Assembly (NCBI GenBank): GCA_023422735.1
Contig: JAFAGL010000311.1
Span: 1 to 5,131, forward strand
DNA length: 5,131 nucleotides
Source of the DNA: Pseudomonadota bacterium
Lineage (GTDB): Bacteria; Pseudomonadota; Alphaproteobacteria; Rhizobiales; Rhizobiaceae
Direction of reading: 5' to 3'
Shown in pieces: positions 1 to 5,131 of the stretch (its first letter is position 1; each line of letters begins with the position of its first letter). A model generated the notes under the pieces. That model had not been told where the DNA came from, did not search any database, and saw only the letters and a program-made list of their open reading frames with translations. Both the position numbers and the translations under genes were made by a program.

Positions 1-450
1 ATGGCGCATCCGCGCTTGCGCGAACGCATGAACGATCTCAAGCTGGGCGAAGGGCCTTATTTCACGTTCTACCGCCCCTTCCACCTGACAAGCCTCGAAG
101 TTCCGCTCACCTGCGCGCGGGTCGTGCTTTACGGCAAGGCTGACATGGTGCCGCTGGATCGCCCCGTTGCGGAAGTGTGTGCTGTAGCCAAGCGCGATCT
201 CGAACCGGGTGAGACGTTTGATGCGATCGGCGAATACACTTATCGCTCATGGATCATGACCGCTGAGGACGCGCGCGAAGCGAGAGCCGTTCCGTGCGGC
301 CTGCTTGAAGGCGGGGCGGTGACGGCGCCGATCAAAAAGGGCGAACTGATTACCTATCGCAACGCCAATCCAGACCGTTCGACGCGCCTGTTTGAACTGC
401 GACAAAAGCAGGACGAAATGGTGTTCGGAAGTTCGATTGCCGATCAGTAG
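1..450 (+). CDS. SAF-domain, homoserine-dehydrogenase-like NAD(P)-dependent oxidoreductase (C-terminal part, 5' truncated by window)
   Basis: This is the C-terminal portion of what looks like a COG4091-type protein (predicted homoserine dehydrogenase with a C-terminal SAF domain). Whole family members are about 430-450 residues, and only 149 are here. The ATG at base 1 is therefore probably an internal methionine, with the N-terminal Rossmann NAD(P) domain lying left of the window. Visible features are the family-like segment YRPFHLTSLEVP (residues 24-35) and a SAF-like domain at about 56-120, with VCAVAKRDLEPGETFD at its start and GAVTAPIKKGELITY at its end. Most members are annotated only by similarity. 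They are soluble cytoplasmic enzymes, often in sugar-acid or polyol catabolic loci, so the substrate cannot be named. The stop codon at 448-450 lies inside the end of the convergent regulator gene. The family call is fairly secure; the reaction is unknown. Confidence 0.8.
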   Translation: MAHPRLRERMNDLKLGEGPYFTFYRPFHLTSLEVPLTCARVVLYGKADMVPLDRPVAEVCAVAKRDLEPGETFDAIGEYTYRSWIMTAEDAREARAVPCGLLEGGAVTAPIKKGELITYRNANPDRSTRLFELRQKQDEMVFGSSIADQ

Positions 451-1406
451 GTCGTGCGGCGTTCCTCGCTTGGGGGACGCCCGAACTGCAGGCGGTAGCT
501 TTGCGCGAAATAGGAATGCGACGTGAAGCCGGTTGCAATGGCCACATCAAGAATAGGCAGGTTGGTTTGGCGAAGCAGTTCGCGGGCCCGTTCCAAACGA
601 AGCCGCATGTAATATCGACCGGGTGTCATGTTGAGATGGCGCAGGAAAAGCCGCTCGACCTGCCGCACTGACAAGCCGGCAGAATTGGCAAGCTGAACGG
701 CAGATAGCGGGTCATCCAGCCGATCCGCCATCAGTTCGACGATCTTGCGCAACTTTTCGGACTTTCCCGTCAGATCACGCTCGGGGCCGATCCGCTGACG
801 GTCGCCGGCGGAGCGTATCCGCTCATGCTGGAACTGATTGGCGACCTCGTTCGCCATGCCCTGCCCGAAATCCCGGCGCAGAATTTCAAGCATCAGATCG
901 ATCGAGGTTGTCCCGCCTGCACAACTGTAGCGTTTGCGATCGATCTCATAAACATTGCCGGTGCAGTCGATATCCGGAAAGCGCTCGCGGAAGCCTGCCC
1001 GGTTTTCCCAGTGGATCGTGCAGCGATAGCCTTCAAGGAGCCCGGCTTCCGCCAGCAGGTAAGATCCAGCCGACAATGCGCCCAGGGCACCGCCCCGCCT
1101 TCCCCATGTGCGAAGTGCTGCCAGCACTTTGCTTTTGCCGGGAAAATCGACCGCGAGGCCGCCGCAAATGAACAGAATATCCGCGGGAGGGATATCGGCC
1201 AGCGCATAGTCTGTCTTCAAAGGCAGGCCGTTGGACGCAGTTACAGATTCACCGTCTACCGAAACGGTGGTCCAACTATAGAAATCATGCCCCAGCATTC
1301 GATTGGCCGACCGCATCGTATCGATGGCTGCAGCCAATGAAAACATTGCGAATTTGTCGACCAGCAGGAAAGCAAAATGCTGCCCGCCGGTTATGGGATC
1401 AGACAT
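444..1406 (-). CDS. GlxA family transcriptional regulator (DJ-1/PfpI domain plus AraC-type HTH)
   Basis: A 320-residue protein, the usual length for GlxA/GbdR/CdhR-type regulators. Residues about 8-190 form a class I glutamine amidotransferase-like (DJ-1/PfpI) sensor domain, with ILFICGG (77-83), LGALSAGSYLLAEAGLLEG (108-126), HWEN (132-135) and CAGGTTSIDLML (162-173). The nucleophile-elbow position carries Ser112 instead of the Cys of true DJ-1 enzymes, fitting a non-catalytic ligand-sensing role. Residues about 215-316 form the AraC/XylS DNA-binding domain with two helix-turn-helix units (about 234-258 and 285-310) and the typical ending GFTSHSYFAQSYRLQFGRPPSE. The ATG at 1406 is preceded by GGAAAGG about nine bases upstream. 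It lies 46 bp behind folD on the same strand and overlaps the convergent oxidoreductase gene by 7 bp. Known relatives control carnitine, glycine betaine or arginine use; the effector here is not determinable. Confidence 0.92.
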   Translation of the reverse strand: MSDPITGGQHFAFLLVDKFAMFSLAAAIDTMRSANRMLGHDFYSWTTVSVDGESVTASNGLPLKTDYALADIPPADILFICGGLAVDFPGKSKVLAALRTWGRRGGALGALSAGSYLLAEAGLLEGYRCTIHWENRAGFRERFPDIDCTGNVYEIDRKRYSCAGGTTSIDLMLEILRRDFGQGMANEVANQFQHERIRSAGDRQRIGPERDLTGKSEKLRKIVELMADRLDDPLSAVQLANSAGLSVRQVERLFLRHLNMTPGRYYMRLRLERARELLRQTNLPILDVAIATGFTSHSYFAQSYRLQFGRPPSEERRTTY

Positions 1407-1452
1407 CGGGACACGCCTTTCCAGAAGGCCATCGCACCATCTTGGCCGGAAA

Positions 1453-2346
1453 TCAGAACTGTGGCGCCGGGCGACCTGCCTTACGATACGCGGAGACCAG
1501 CGTATTGGCCATCAGCATTGCGATCGTCATGGGACCGACGCCGCCGGGCACAGGCGTGATTGCACCAGCTTTTTCAGAAGCCTCCGCATAGGCAACATCG
1601 CCCACCAAGCGGGGCTTTTCGCCTTCTTCCGCAGTGATTCTGTTGATGCCGACATCGATAACGGTTGCACCCGGCTTCACCCAATCGCCCTTCACCATCT
1701 CCGGACGTCCGACGGCGGCAACCAGAATATCAGCCGTTTGCGCCAGAGCCGACAGATCCTTGGTTCGGCTATGGGCGATCGTAACCGTGCAATTGGCCGC
1801 CAACAGAAGATTGGCCATTGGCTTGCCGACAATATTCGAGCGACCGATCACGACGGCATTCAGCCCAGAAAGGTCTTTGCCGTGGATGCGCTCGATCAGG
1901 ATCATGCAACCAGCGGGCGTACAAGGAACGAAGGCACTGTCGAGGTCTCCCGCGCCGAGCTTGCCCACATTGATCACGTTGAAACCGTCGACGTCCTTCT
2001 CAGCGGAGATGGTTTGGATCACCTTGCTGGAATCGATGTGCGCAGGCAGCGGCAACTGAACGAGAATGCCGTGGATCGCAGCGTCTGCATTGAGCTTTTC
2101 GACCAACGCCAGAAGCTCGGCTTCCGAGGTTTGCGCCGGCAATGTATGCTGCTCGGAATGAAAACCACAATCCTGCGCCTTGCGGGATTTCGACTTCACG
2201 TAAACCTGGCTGGCTGGATCTTCGCCGACGATCACAACGGCGAGACCAGCTTGCACGCCAGCTTCATCCTGAAGCTTTGCCGCAGCCGTCTTCACTTTGG
2301 CGATAACATCTTCAGCTACCGCTTTGCCGCTGATTACCTCTGCCAT
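1453..2346 (-). CDS. folD: Bifunctional methylenetetrahydrofolate dehydrogenase / methenyltetrahydrofolate cyclohydrolase
   Basis: FolD interconverts 5,10-methylene-THF, 5,10-methenyl-THF and 10-formyl-THF in the cytoplasm with NADP(H), supplying one-carbon units for purines and formyl-Met-tRNA. The 297-residue product has normal family length. Visible motifs are YVKSKSRKA (49-57) with the catalytic Lys53, the folate-site stretch GILVQLPLPAHI, the Rossmann segment GRSNIVGKPMANLLL followed by TVTIAHSRT, and the C-terminal signature PVPGGVGPMTIAMLMANT. I chose the ATG at 2346 because GGGGAG at 2353-2358 sits six bases ahead and the protein then starts as FolDs do (MAEVISGKAVAED). The adjacent ATG at 2349 has only three bases of spacing. 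The frame stays open to 2451, but that extension (MQTSVMNSKTAYR...) is not FolD-like. It lies 119 bp after the co-polymerase gene and 46 bp before the GlxA-type regulator, all in one direction. Confidence 0.97.
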   Translation of the reverse strand: MAEVISGKAVAEDVIAKVKTAAAKLQDEAGVQAGLAVVIVGEDPASQVYVKSKSRKAQDCGFHSEQHTLPAQTSEAELLALVEKLNADAAIHGILVQLPLPAHIDSSKVIQTISAEKDVDGFNVINVGKLGAGDLDSAFVPCTPAGCMILIERIHGKDLSGLNAVVIGRSNIVGKPMANLLLAANCTVTIAHSRTKDLSALAQTADILVAAVGRPEMVKGDWVKPGATVIDVGINRITAEEGEKPRLVGDVAYAEASEKAGAITPVPGGVGPMTIAMLMANTLVSAYRKAGRPAPQF

Positions 2347-2352
2347 CATAGT

Positions 2353-2358
2353 CTCCCC
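2353..2358 (-). promoter_or_regulatory. Ribosome binding site of folD
   Basis: GGGGAG on the minus strand. Its spacing is six bases to the ATG at 2346 and three bases to the ATG at 2349. This decides in favour of the 2346 start over both the neighbouring ATG and the far-upstream in-frame start at 2451. Confidence 0.75.
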
Positions 2359-2438
2359 TGCACGCCCGTCACTTCTAGCGAGCATTCGCGATAGCACTTT
2401 CGCCTGACCGGCGCGATATGCCGTTTTCGAGTTCATCA

Positions 2439-2454
2439 CGCTTGTTTGCAAGCG
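2439..2454. repeat. Perfect 6-bp inverted repeat (short hairpin) between the co-polymerase gene and folD
   Basis: CGCTTG-TTTG-CAAGCG is a perfect six-pair stem with a four-base loop, starting 12 bases after the stop codon of the co-polymerase gene in the 119-bp gap before folD. No run of T follows it on the minus strand, so it is not a convincing intrinsic terminator. It could stabilise an mRNA 3' end or be a protein site. No clear separate folD promoter was seen in this gap. Confidence 0.4.
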
Positions 2455-2465
2455 AAAGCCTGAGG

Positions 2466-4463
2466 TCAGAAACGCTTCACGCGCAGGTCCTCAACAGCCT
2501 GCTTGAGTTCACGGAGACTTTCACGGATCTCTTCCGTATTTCTGGACGATCCGGGCTGCGGGTAAGCATAGGGTCGATAAGGTCCACCGGAAGACCAGCT
2601 ATTCGCGCCTGACGGACGATCCGCATCATTGTCGTGTGCAATTGCTTCCGCGAGGTTGTGCCTGTGCATACGTGATTGGCGCAAACTATCCCAGGCGCCC
2701 CGCAGAAGCGCGATGCCGAGCCCGACAAAAAGGCCAAGGATCATCCCGACCATCACGATGCGAACACGCGACAGCCCGCTTGGCTTCAACGGTGGCGTGG
2801 CCGGGGAGATCACGCTGATATTCGCCGTATTAATGTTGCGTTGTTCACCCGTTTCCCGGCTGCGCAACAAAAAAGCCTCATAAACAGAGCGTTTGGAAGC
2901 AGCATCGCGTTCCAATTCGCGCAGGGTGACGCGCTCACGGCTCAGATCGCCTTGCCGCGTTTTCAGGTCATCCAGACGCGAAGAAAGCTCGGTTTCGAGC
3001 TGTCTGGCGCGCGTCAGTTCGATCTGGAGAGAATTGGTGATGCGTTGAAGCTCTCCCGCAATCTGCTCCCGAGACCCCTGAAGTTGCGCTTCGGCGGCCA
3101 AACGCTGGGGGTGTCGCGGTCCCAGCCGAACCGCGAGGCGGTCGGCTTCCTGCTTGAGGGCCGCATATTGCGCGCGCAATTGTCCCAAAACGGGAGAATT
3201 GACCTGTTCCGGCAAGGAGCCGCCGACAACGGCATCGACGTTCAACGAGCCTGCTGACGCCGCTCTTGCCGTCAGCTCTGCCGTGCGGGCGCGGGCCACT
3301 GAAAGCTGATCATTGAGGCGCAGGATTTCTTCATCGGTGATCAGGCGTCCTTGCGCGTCGATAATTCCATTCTGCGCCTTGAATGCCTCGACCTCGCGCT
3401 CTGCCTCCTCCACTTGTTCGCGCAAAGCATCAAGACGGGAGGTCAGTTCATCGGTTGCGCGGCCCGCAATCTCCGCCTGAAACTGTGCACTTGTTTCGAG
3501 ATAGGCAGTGGACATCGCGTTGGCGATGTCGGCCGCCTTTTCTGAATCCTGAGCCGAAGCCCAGATCGTGACGACGAACGTACTCGTATCCCGCATGACT
3601 GAAATATGGCGGGACAGATTGTCGATGGTTATCGCCCGTCCAATTGCCGGGTTCGATGCGCCGGATTGACTGAAGGCCGTTCTCAACCAGTTCACTGGGT
3701 TCAAATCAACGCCGCTATTTCGGCCGTTGAACTCGGGATCCTGTTCCAGCTTGAGGCTATCGACGACCCGGGACAAGACATTGCCGGAGGTGATGATCCG
3801 CATCTGGTTCTGGATCAAAGCAAGCGCTGCATCCGATGAAAGACCTGATTGGCTAAGCTCGCGATCAACGATCTGAAGATTTCGTGGATCGATCAGCAGA
3901 TCGGTCGCAGCCTCATACATTCGTGGCGTGTTGAGTGCCATCAAAACACCAAGTGAAGCGCCGATCAGCGTGCATAAAGTGATCGAAAGCCGCGAGCGTC
4001 CTATGCCTTTGAAGACGACGCCGGGATCGATCAAAGGTTGCCATCCGTCATTGCTGACGAGAACCGTGCGATGCGAAGCCGGGATTTCCCGGGTCTCTGA
4101 AATCTCTGGTTCTTTGATCGAAACGGGCTTTCGACTCGCTTCCTTGCGCGCCGTCCGGCGATCGTCAAGCCGCTTGCGCCAGGATCCGAAGACCGAACTT
4201 TTCCTGATTGTTTCCTCGGCAGGCGATCGCACATCATCGCCTCTGGCTGAGACAGCTTTCGCAAAAACAGGCTCGCGTTCAACTTTGGCCATTGGCTGCG
4301 AAATTGACTGACGACTCAAGCGTTCTTCAGAACGCTCGGTTTTTTGCGGTTCATTGAGCCATTGCGCCCCGGATGAAGCCAGCGGGGGGCGGATCGACAA
4401 CAGCGAAGACCGTCGTTTGACGGCGTCCGTGCTTCTGGTCCCATTCTTTTTACCGTCGAACAT
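2466..4463 (-). CDS. Polysaccharide co-polymerase, Wzz/GumC/ExoP-like chain-length and export protein without kinase domain
   Basis: An inner-membrane protein of the type that sets chain length and drives export of exopolysaccharide or O-antigen made by the Wzx/Wzy route. In the 665-residue ATG version there is a long basic, Ser/Arg-rich cytoplasmic N-terminus (1 to about 155). TM1 follows (about 159-177, LSITLCTLIGASLGVLMAL). The Wzz domain begins with YEAATDLLIDP. The periplasmic region is long and mostly coiled coil (about 320-535) and contains GPRHP (448-452), typical of the GNVR part of GumC/ExoP proteins. The Pro-rich PATPPLKPSG (554-563) precedes TM2 (about 567-588). The cytoplasmic tail (589-665) ends in a short predicted coiled coil. 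There is no Walker A/B kinase module or Tyr cluster. The start is uncertain: an in-frame GTG at 4484 would add seven residues. I prefer the ATG because GGGA lies ten bases ahead, while the GTG has only a poor ribosome site. Confidence 0.9.
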   Translation of the reverse strand: MFDGKKNGTRSTDAVKRRSSLLSIRPPLASSGAQWLNEPQKTERSEERLSRQSISQPMAKVEREPVFAKAVSARGDDVRSPAEETIRKSSVFGSWRKRLDDRRTARKEASRKPVSIKEPEISETREIPASHRTVLVSNDGWQPLIDPGVVFKGIGRSRLSITLCTLIGASLGVLMALNTPRMYEAATDLLIDPRNLQIVDRELSQSGLSSDAALALIQNQMRIITSGNVLSRVVDSLKLEQDPEFNGRNSGVDLNPVNWLRTAFSQSGASNPAIGRAITIDNLSRHISVMRDTSTFVVTIWASAQDSEKAADIANAMSTAYLETSAQFQAEIAGRATDELTSRLDALREQVEEAEREVEAFKAQNGIIDAQGRLITDEEILRLNDQLSVARARTAELTARAASAGSLNVDAVVGGSLPEQVNSPVLGQLRAQYAALKQEADRLAVRLGPRHPQRLAAEAQLQGSREQIAGELQRITNSLQIELTRARQLETELSSRLDDLKTRQGDLSRERVTLRELERDAASKRSVYEAFLLRSRETGEQRNINTANISVISPATPPLKPSGLSRVRIVMVGMILGLFVGLGIALLRGAWDSLRQSRMHRHNLAEAIAHDNDADRPSGANSWSSGGPYRPYAYPQPGSSRNTEEIRESLRELKQAVEDLRVKRF

Positions 4464-4495
4464 CGCGACGTGATCCCACTCCACCCAATTCTTGC

Positions 4496-4530
4496 AAAGT
4501 CTTAAATAATCTTGGGAAAAAAAGTCTTAA
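4496..4530. repeat. Exact 10-bp direct repeat AAAGTCTTAA (two copies, plus a partial third) upstream of the co-polymerase gene
   Basis: AAAGTCTTAA occurs at 4496-4505 and again at 4521-4530, 25 bp start to start. A shorter match, AAGTCTT, lies at 4554-4560. The core is a near-palindrome (AAG-T-CTT). The copies flank the predicted transcription start and the upstream copy overlaps the predicted -10. This is the arrangement expected of an operator for a repressor or response regulator, though the regulator is unknown. The repeats are seen directly; the function is inferred. Confidence 0.45.
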
Positions 4531-4556
4531 CATCCGCCCACGGGAAGAACGTCAAG
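4528..4556 (-). promoter_or_regulatory. Candidate housekeeping promoter of the co-polymerase gene
   Basis: On the minus strand CTTGAC (4551-4556) is a perfect match to the rhizobial sigma-70 -35 element. After 17 bases comes ATGTTA (4528-4533), a weak -10. Transcription would start near 4521, giving a leader of about 58 bases before the ATG at 4463. The poor -10 suggests a need for an activator, or that this site is not used. Confidence 0.35.
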
Positions 4557-4643
4557 TCTTTTGAGACCGCTGACAAGACATTCGAAGAAGCTCGTCAAGA
4601 CGAAACAAACTGGAATCTGGCTGACCGGAATGGCGTCATCGGC

Positions 4644-4682
4644 AAAACAAAACGCCCACCGGGGGAGGAGGTCCGGCGGGCG
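4644..4682 (-). terminator. Intrinsic terminator of the small RNA (hairpin 2)
   Basis: The GC-rich stem pairs 4673-4682 with 4653-4662, ten pairs including one G-U, around a 10-base CT-rich loop. TTTTGTTTT (4644-4652) follows directly on the minus strand. On the plus strand the stem has an A-C mismatch and is followed by TTATTTTT, so weaker activity in that direction is conceivable, but no plus-strand gene needs it. Confidence 0.8.
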
Positions 4683-4693
4683 CTTATTTTTAG

Positions 4694-4725
4694 TCGATCG
4701 TTCGGGGAGGAGGTCGAACAACCGA
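4694..4725 (-). other. Hairpin 1 of the small RNA
   Basis: TCGGTTGTTCG (4715-4725) pairs with CGAACGATCGA (4694-4704) around the loop ACCTCCTCCC. All 11 positions pair in the minus-strand RNA, two of them as G-U. The loop is identical to that of the terminator hairpin although the stem sequences are unrelated, so it looks like an independently conserved functional loop, not a simple duplication. Confidence 0.7.
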
Positions 4726-4733
4726 TAGAAACG

Positions 4734-4762
4734 ATGTAGAACTTGCCCTCTATATGCGCAAG
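4734..4762 (-). promoter_or_regulatory. Candidate promoter of the small RNA
   Basis: On the minus strand CTTGCG (4757-4762), a 17-base spacer and CTACAT (4734-4739) closely follow the rhizobial CTTGAC-N17-CTATAT pattern. Transcription would start near 4726-4728, just before hairpin 1. AT-rich DNA with a T6 run (4763-4768) lies upstream, and the inverted repeat GCGA-N5-TCGC (4786-4798) sits about 24 bp above the -35, where an activator could bind. Confidence 0.5.
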
Positions 4763-4818
4763 AAAAAACATTGCATTATTATTGAGCGAAATTGTCGCAA
4801 CTCACTGACTTATCTCAC

Positions 4819-5118
4819 TCAGTTGGGTCGATCGGTGTGACGATGTGCACCGCTTGGCTGGATTTTGGCATCAACCGCTTCCATCAAGATGCCGGACTTT
4901 GCAGCGAATTCGATGAATGCTTGTCGTGCTTCGGACACCGAGGCCGTGCCGTTCAAAGCGTCGCGGCAGACCTTCAAGCCATTCAGTGCGCTAAGGTCGC
5001 TTCGAGCGGTGGGCCATTCCGACATCATCTGGTAGGCCGCCATCACATTCACGACCGGTCTGACAAAACCAAGACCGACCAGCACCGCAACCGGTTCGCC
5101 GAAGGTTTGAAGCTTCAT
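4819..5118 (-). CDS. DUF982 domain-containing protein
   Basis: A small, probably cytoplasmic protein of 99 residues. The pattern matches DUF982, a family of unknown function that is abundant in Hyphomicrobiales and often present in many copies. It has PVAVLVGLGFVRPV (9-22), a Trp-Pro at 35-36, a Cys at 51 followed by ALNGTASVSEARQAFIEFA (54-72), and an end near residue 76. The last 20 or so residues (AKIQPSGAHRHTDRPN) are hydrophilic and beyond the usual domain; typical members are about 75-90 residues. There is no signal peptide or membrane segment. The ATG at 5118 is supported by AGGAAG just upstream. It lies about 90 bp before the small RNA on the same strand. I saw no strong terminator between them, only a T6 run (4763-4768) without a good stem. 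No function should be assigned. Confidence 0.85.
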   Translation of the reverse strand: MKLQTFGEPVAVLVGLGFVRPVVNVMAAYQMMSEWPTARSDLSALNGLKVCRDALNGTASVSEARQAFIEFAAKSGILMEAVDAKIQPSGAHRHTDRPN

Positions 5119-5122
5119 GGAT

Positions 5123-5128
5123 CTTCCT
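5123..5128 (-). promoter_or_regulatory. Ribosome binding site of the DUF982 gene
   Basis: AGGAAG on the minus strand, with its AGGA core six bases before the ATG at 5118. This shows the DUF982 gene is complete at its 5' end although its promoter lies outside the window. Confidence 0.7.
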
Positions 5129-5131
5129 AAC

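Larger units (their letters stand above)
4644..4728 (-). ncRNA. Candidate trans-acting small RNA with two anti-Shine-Dalgarno hairpin loops
   Basis: The minus-strand RNA would fold into two strong hairpins with the same 10-base loop, ACCTCCTCCC, at 4705-4714 and 4663-4672. Each loop is complementary to a purine-rich ribosome binding site. Hairpin 1 (4694-4725) has an 11-pair stem including two G-U pairs. Hairpin 2 (4653-4682) has a 10-pair stem with one G-U pair and is followed by TTTTGTTTT. These wobbles are A-C mismatches on the plus strand, so the structure belongs to the minus strand. A promoter-like sequence ends six bases before the predicted 5' end, giving an RNA of about 80-85 bases. 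Known alphaproteobacterial RNAs of similar logic are alpha-r14/NfeR1 and the cuckoo RNAs, which repress translation of many transporter and metabolic mRNAs. I recall alpha-r14 as longer (about 115-125 bases) with three such motifs, so this may be a variant or a separate family. The 5' end is approximate. Confidence 0.75.

Noticed and set aside
825..1340. Plus-strand open frame of 171 codons
   Set aside because: Antisense to the GlxA-type regulator, with no domain or ribosome site.
1303..2394. Long plus-strand open frame of 363 codons
   Set aside because: It lies antisense to folD, whose motifs are unmistakable, and its translation is rich in His, Arg and Cys with no recognisable domain. It is a high-GC shadow frame.
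2676..3257. Plus-strand open frame of 193 codons
   Set aside because: Antisense shadow of the co-polymerase coiled-coil region.
4571..4599. A second CTTGAC (4594-4599) as promoter for the co-polymerase gene
   Set aside because: The hexamer 17 bases downstream is TTGTCA, which does not resemble a -10 element.
4653..4690. Plus-strand terminator
   Set aside because: The stem carries an A-C mismatch in that direction and there is no plus-strand gene to terminate, so it was assigned to the minus-strand RNA.
4512..4739. Plus-strand open frame of 75 codons in the gene-free stretch
   Set aside because: It has no good ribosome site, its composition is not protein-like, and its second half is the complement of the sRNA hairpins, which explains its open frame.
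4749..4756. CATATAGA as the -10 of the sRNA
   Set aside because: No -35-like hexamer lies 16-18 bases upstream, while CTTGCG-N17-CTACAT fits better. It remains possible if the RNA is about 20 bases longer.

Overview
The window looks like chromosomal DNA from an alphaproteobacterium of the Hyphomicrobiales (Rhizobiales), most likely the Brucellaceae/Phyllobacteriaceae side. Reasons are the moderately high GC, a DUF982 gene (a family largely confined to this order), promoters resembling the rhizobial CTTGAC-N17-CTATAT consensus, and an RNA locus with anti-Shine-Dalgarno hairpin loops of the kind known from alphaproteobacteria. The genus is inferred and could not be checked by database search.

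Layout, left to right. Positions 1-450 (+) hold the C-terminal third of a homoserine-dehydrogenase-like, SAF-domain oxidoreductase cut by the window edge. It runs tail-to-tail into, and overlaps by 7 bp, a minus-strand GlxA-type (DJ-1/PfpI plus AraC) transcription regulator at 444-1406. Everything further right is also on the minus strand. folD, the one-carbon folate enzyme, lies at 1453-2346. A 666-codon-scale polysaccharide co-polymerase (Wzz/GumC/ExoP-like, without a kinase domain) lies at 2466-4463. A 355-base gene-free stretch spans 4464-4818. A DUF982 protein follows at 4819-5118, complete with its ribosome binding site at the window end.

The gene-free stretch is the most interesting part. 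It contains a strong candidate for a short trans-acting small RNA on the minus strand (about 4644-4728): two hairpins that each show the identical 10-base loop ACCTCCTCCC. The second hairpin is followed by a T-rich tail and acts as the terminator. Several stem pairs are G-U wobbles only in the minus-strand RNA, which fixes the strand. The design resembles the anti-Shine-Dalgarno sRNAs of alphaproteobacteria (alpha-r14/NfeR1, cuckoo RNAs), but the family assignment is from memory. Between this RNA and the co-polymerase gene lie a likely promoter and an exact 10-bp direct repeat that may be an operator.

The co-polymerase, folD and the GlxA-type regulator point the same way with gaps of 119 and 46 bp and no convincing terminator between them, so they could be partly co-transcribed. 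A metabolic link is possible because many GlxA-type regulators control methylated-amine catabolism, which feeds one-carbon units to folate. The sequence itself does not show that link.
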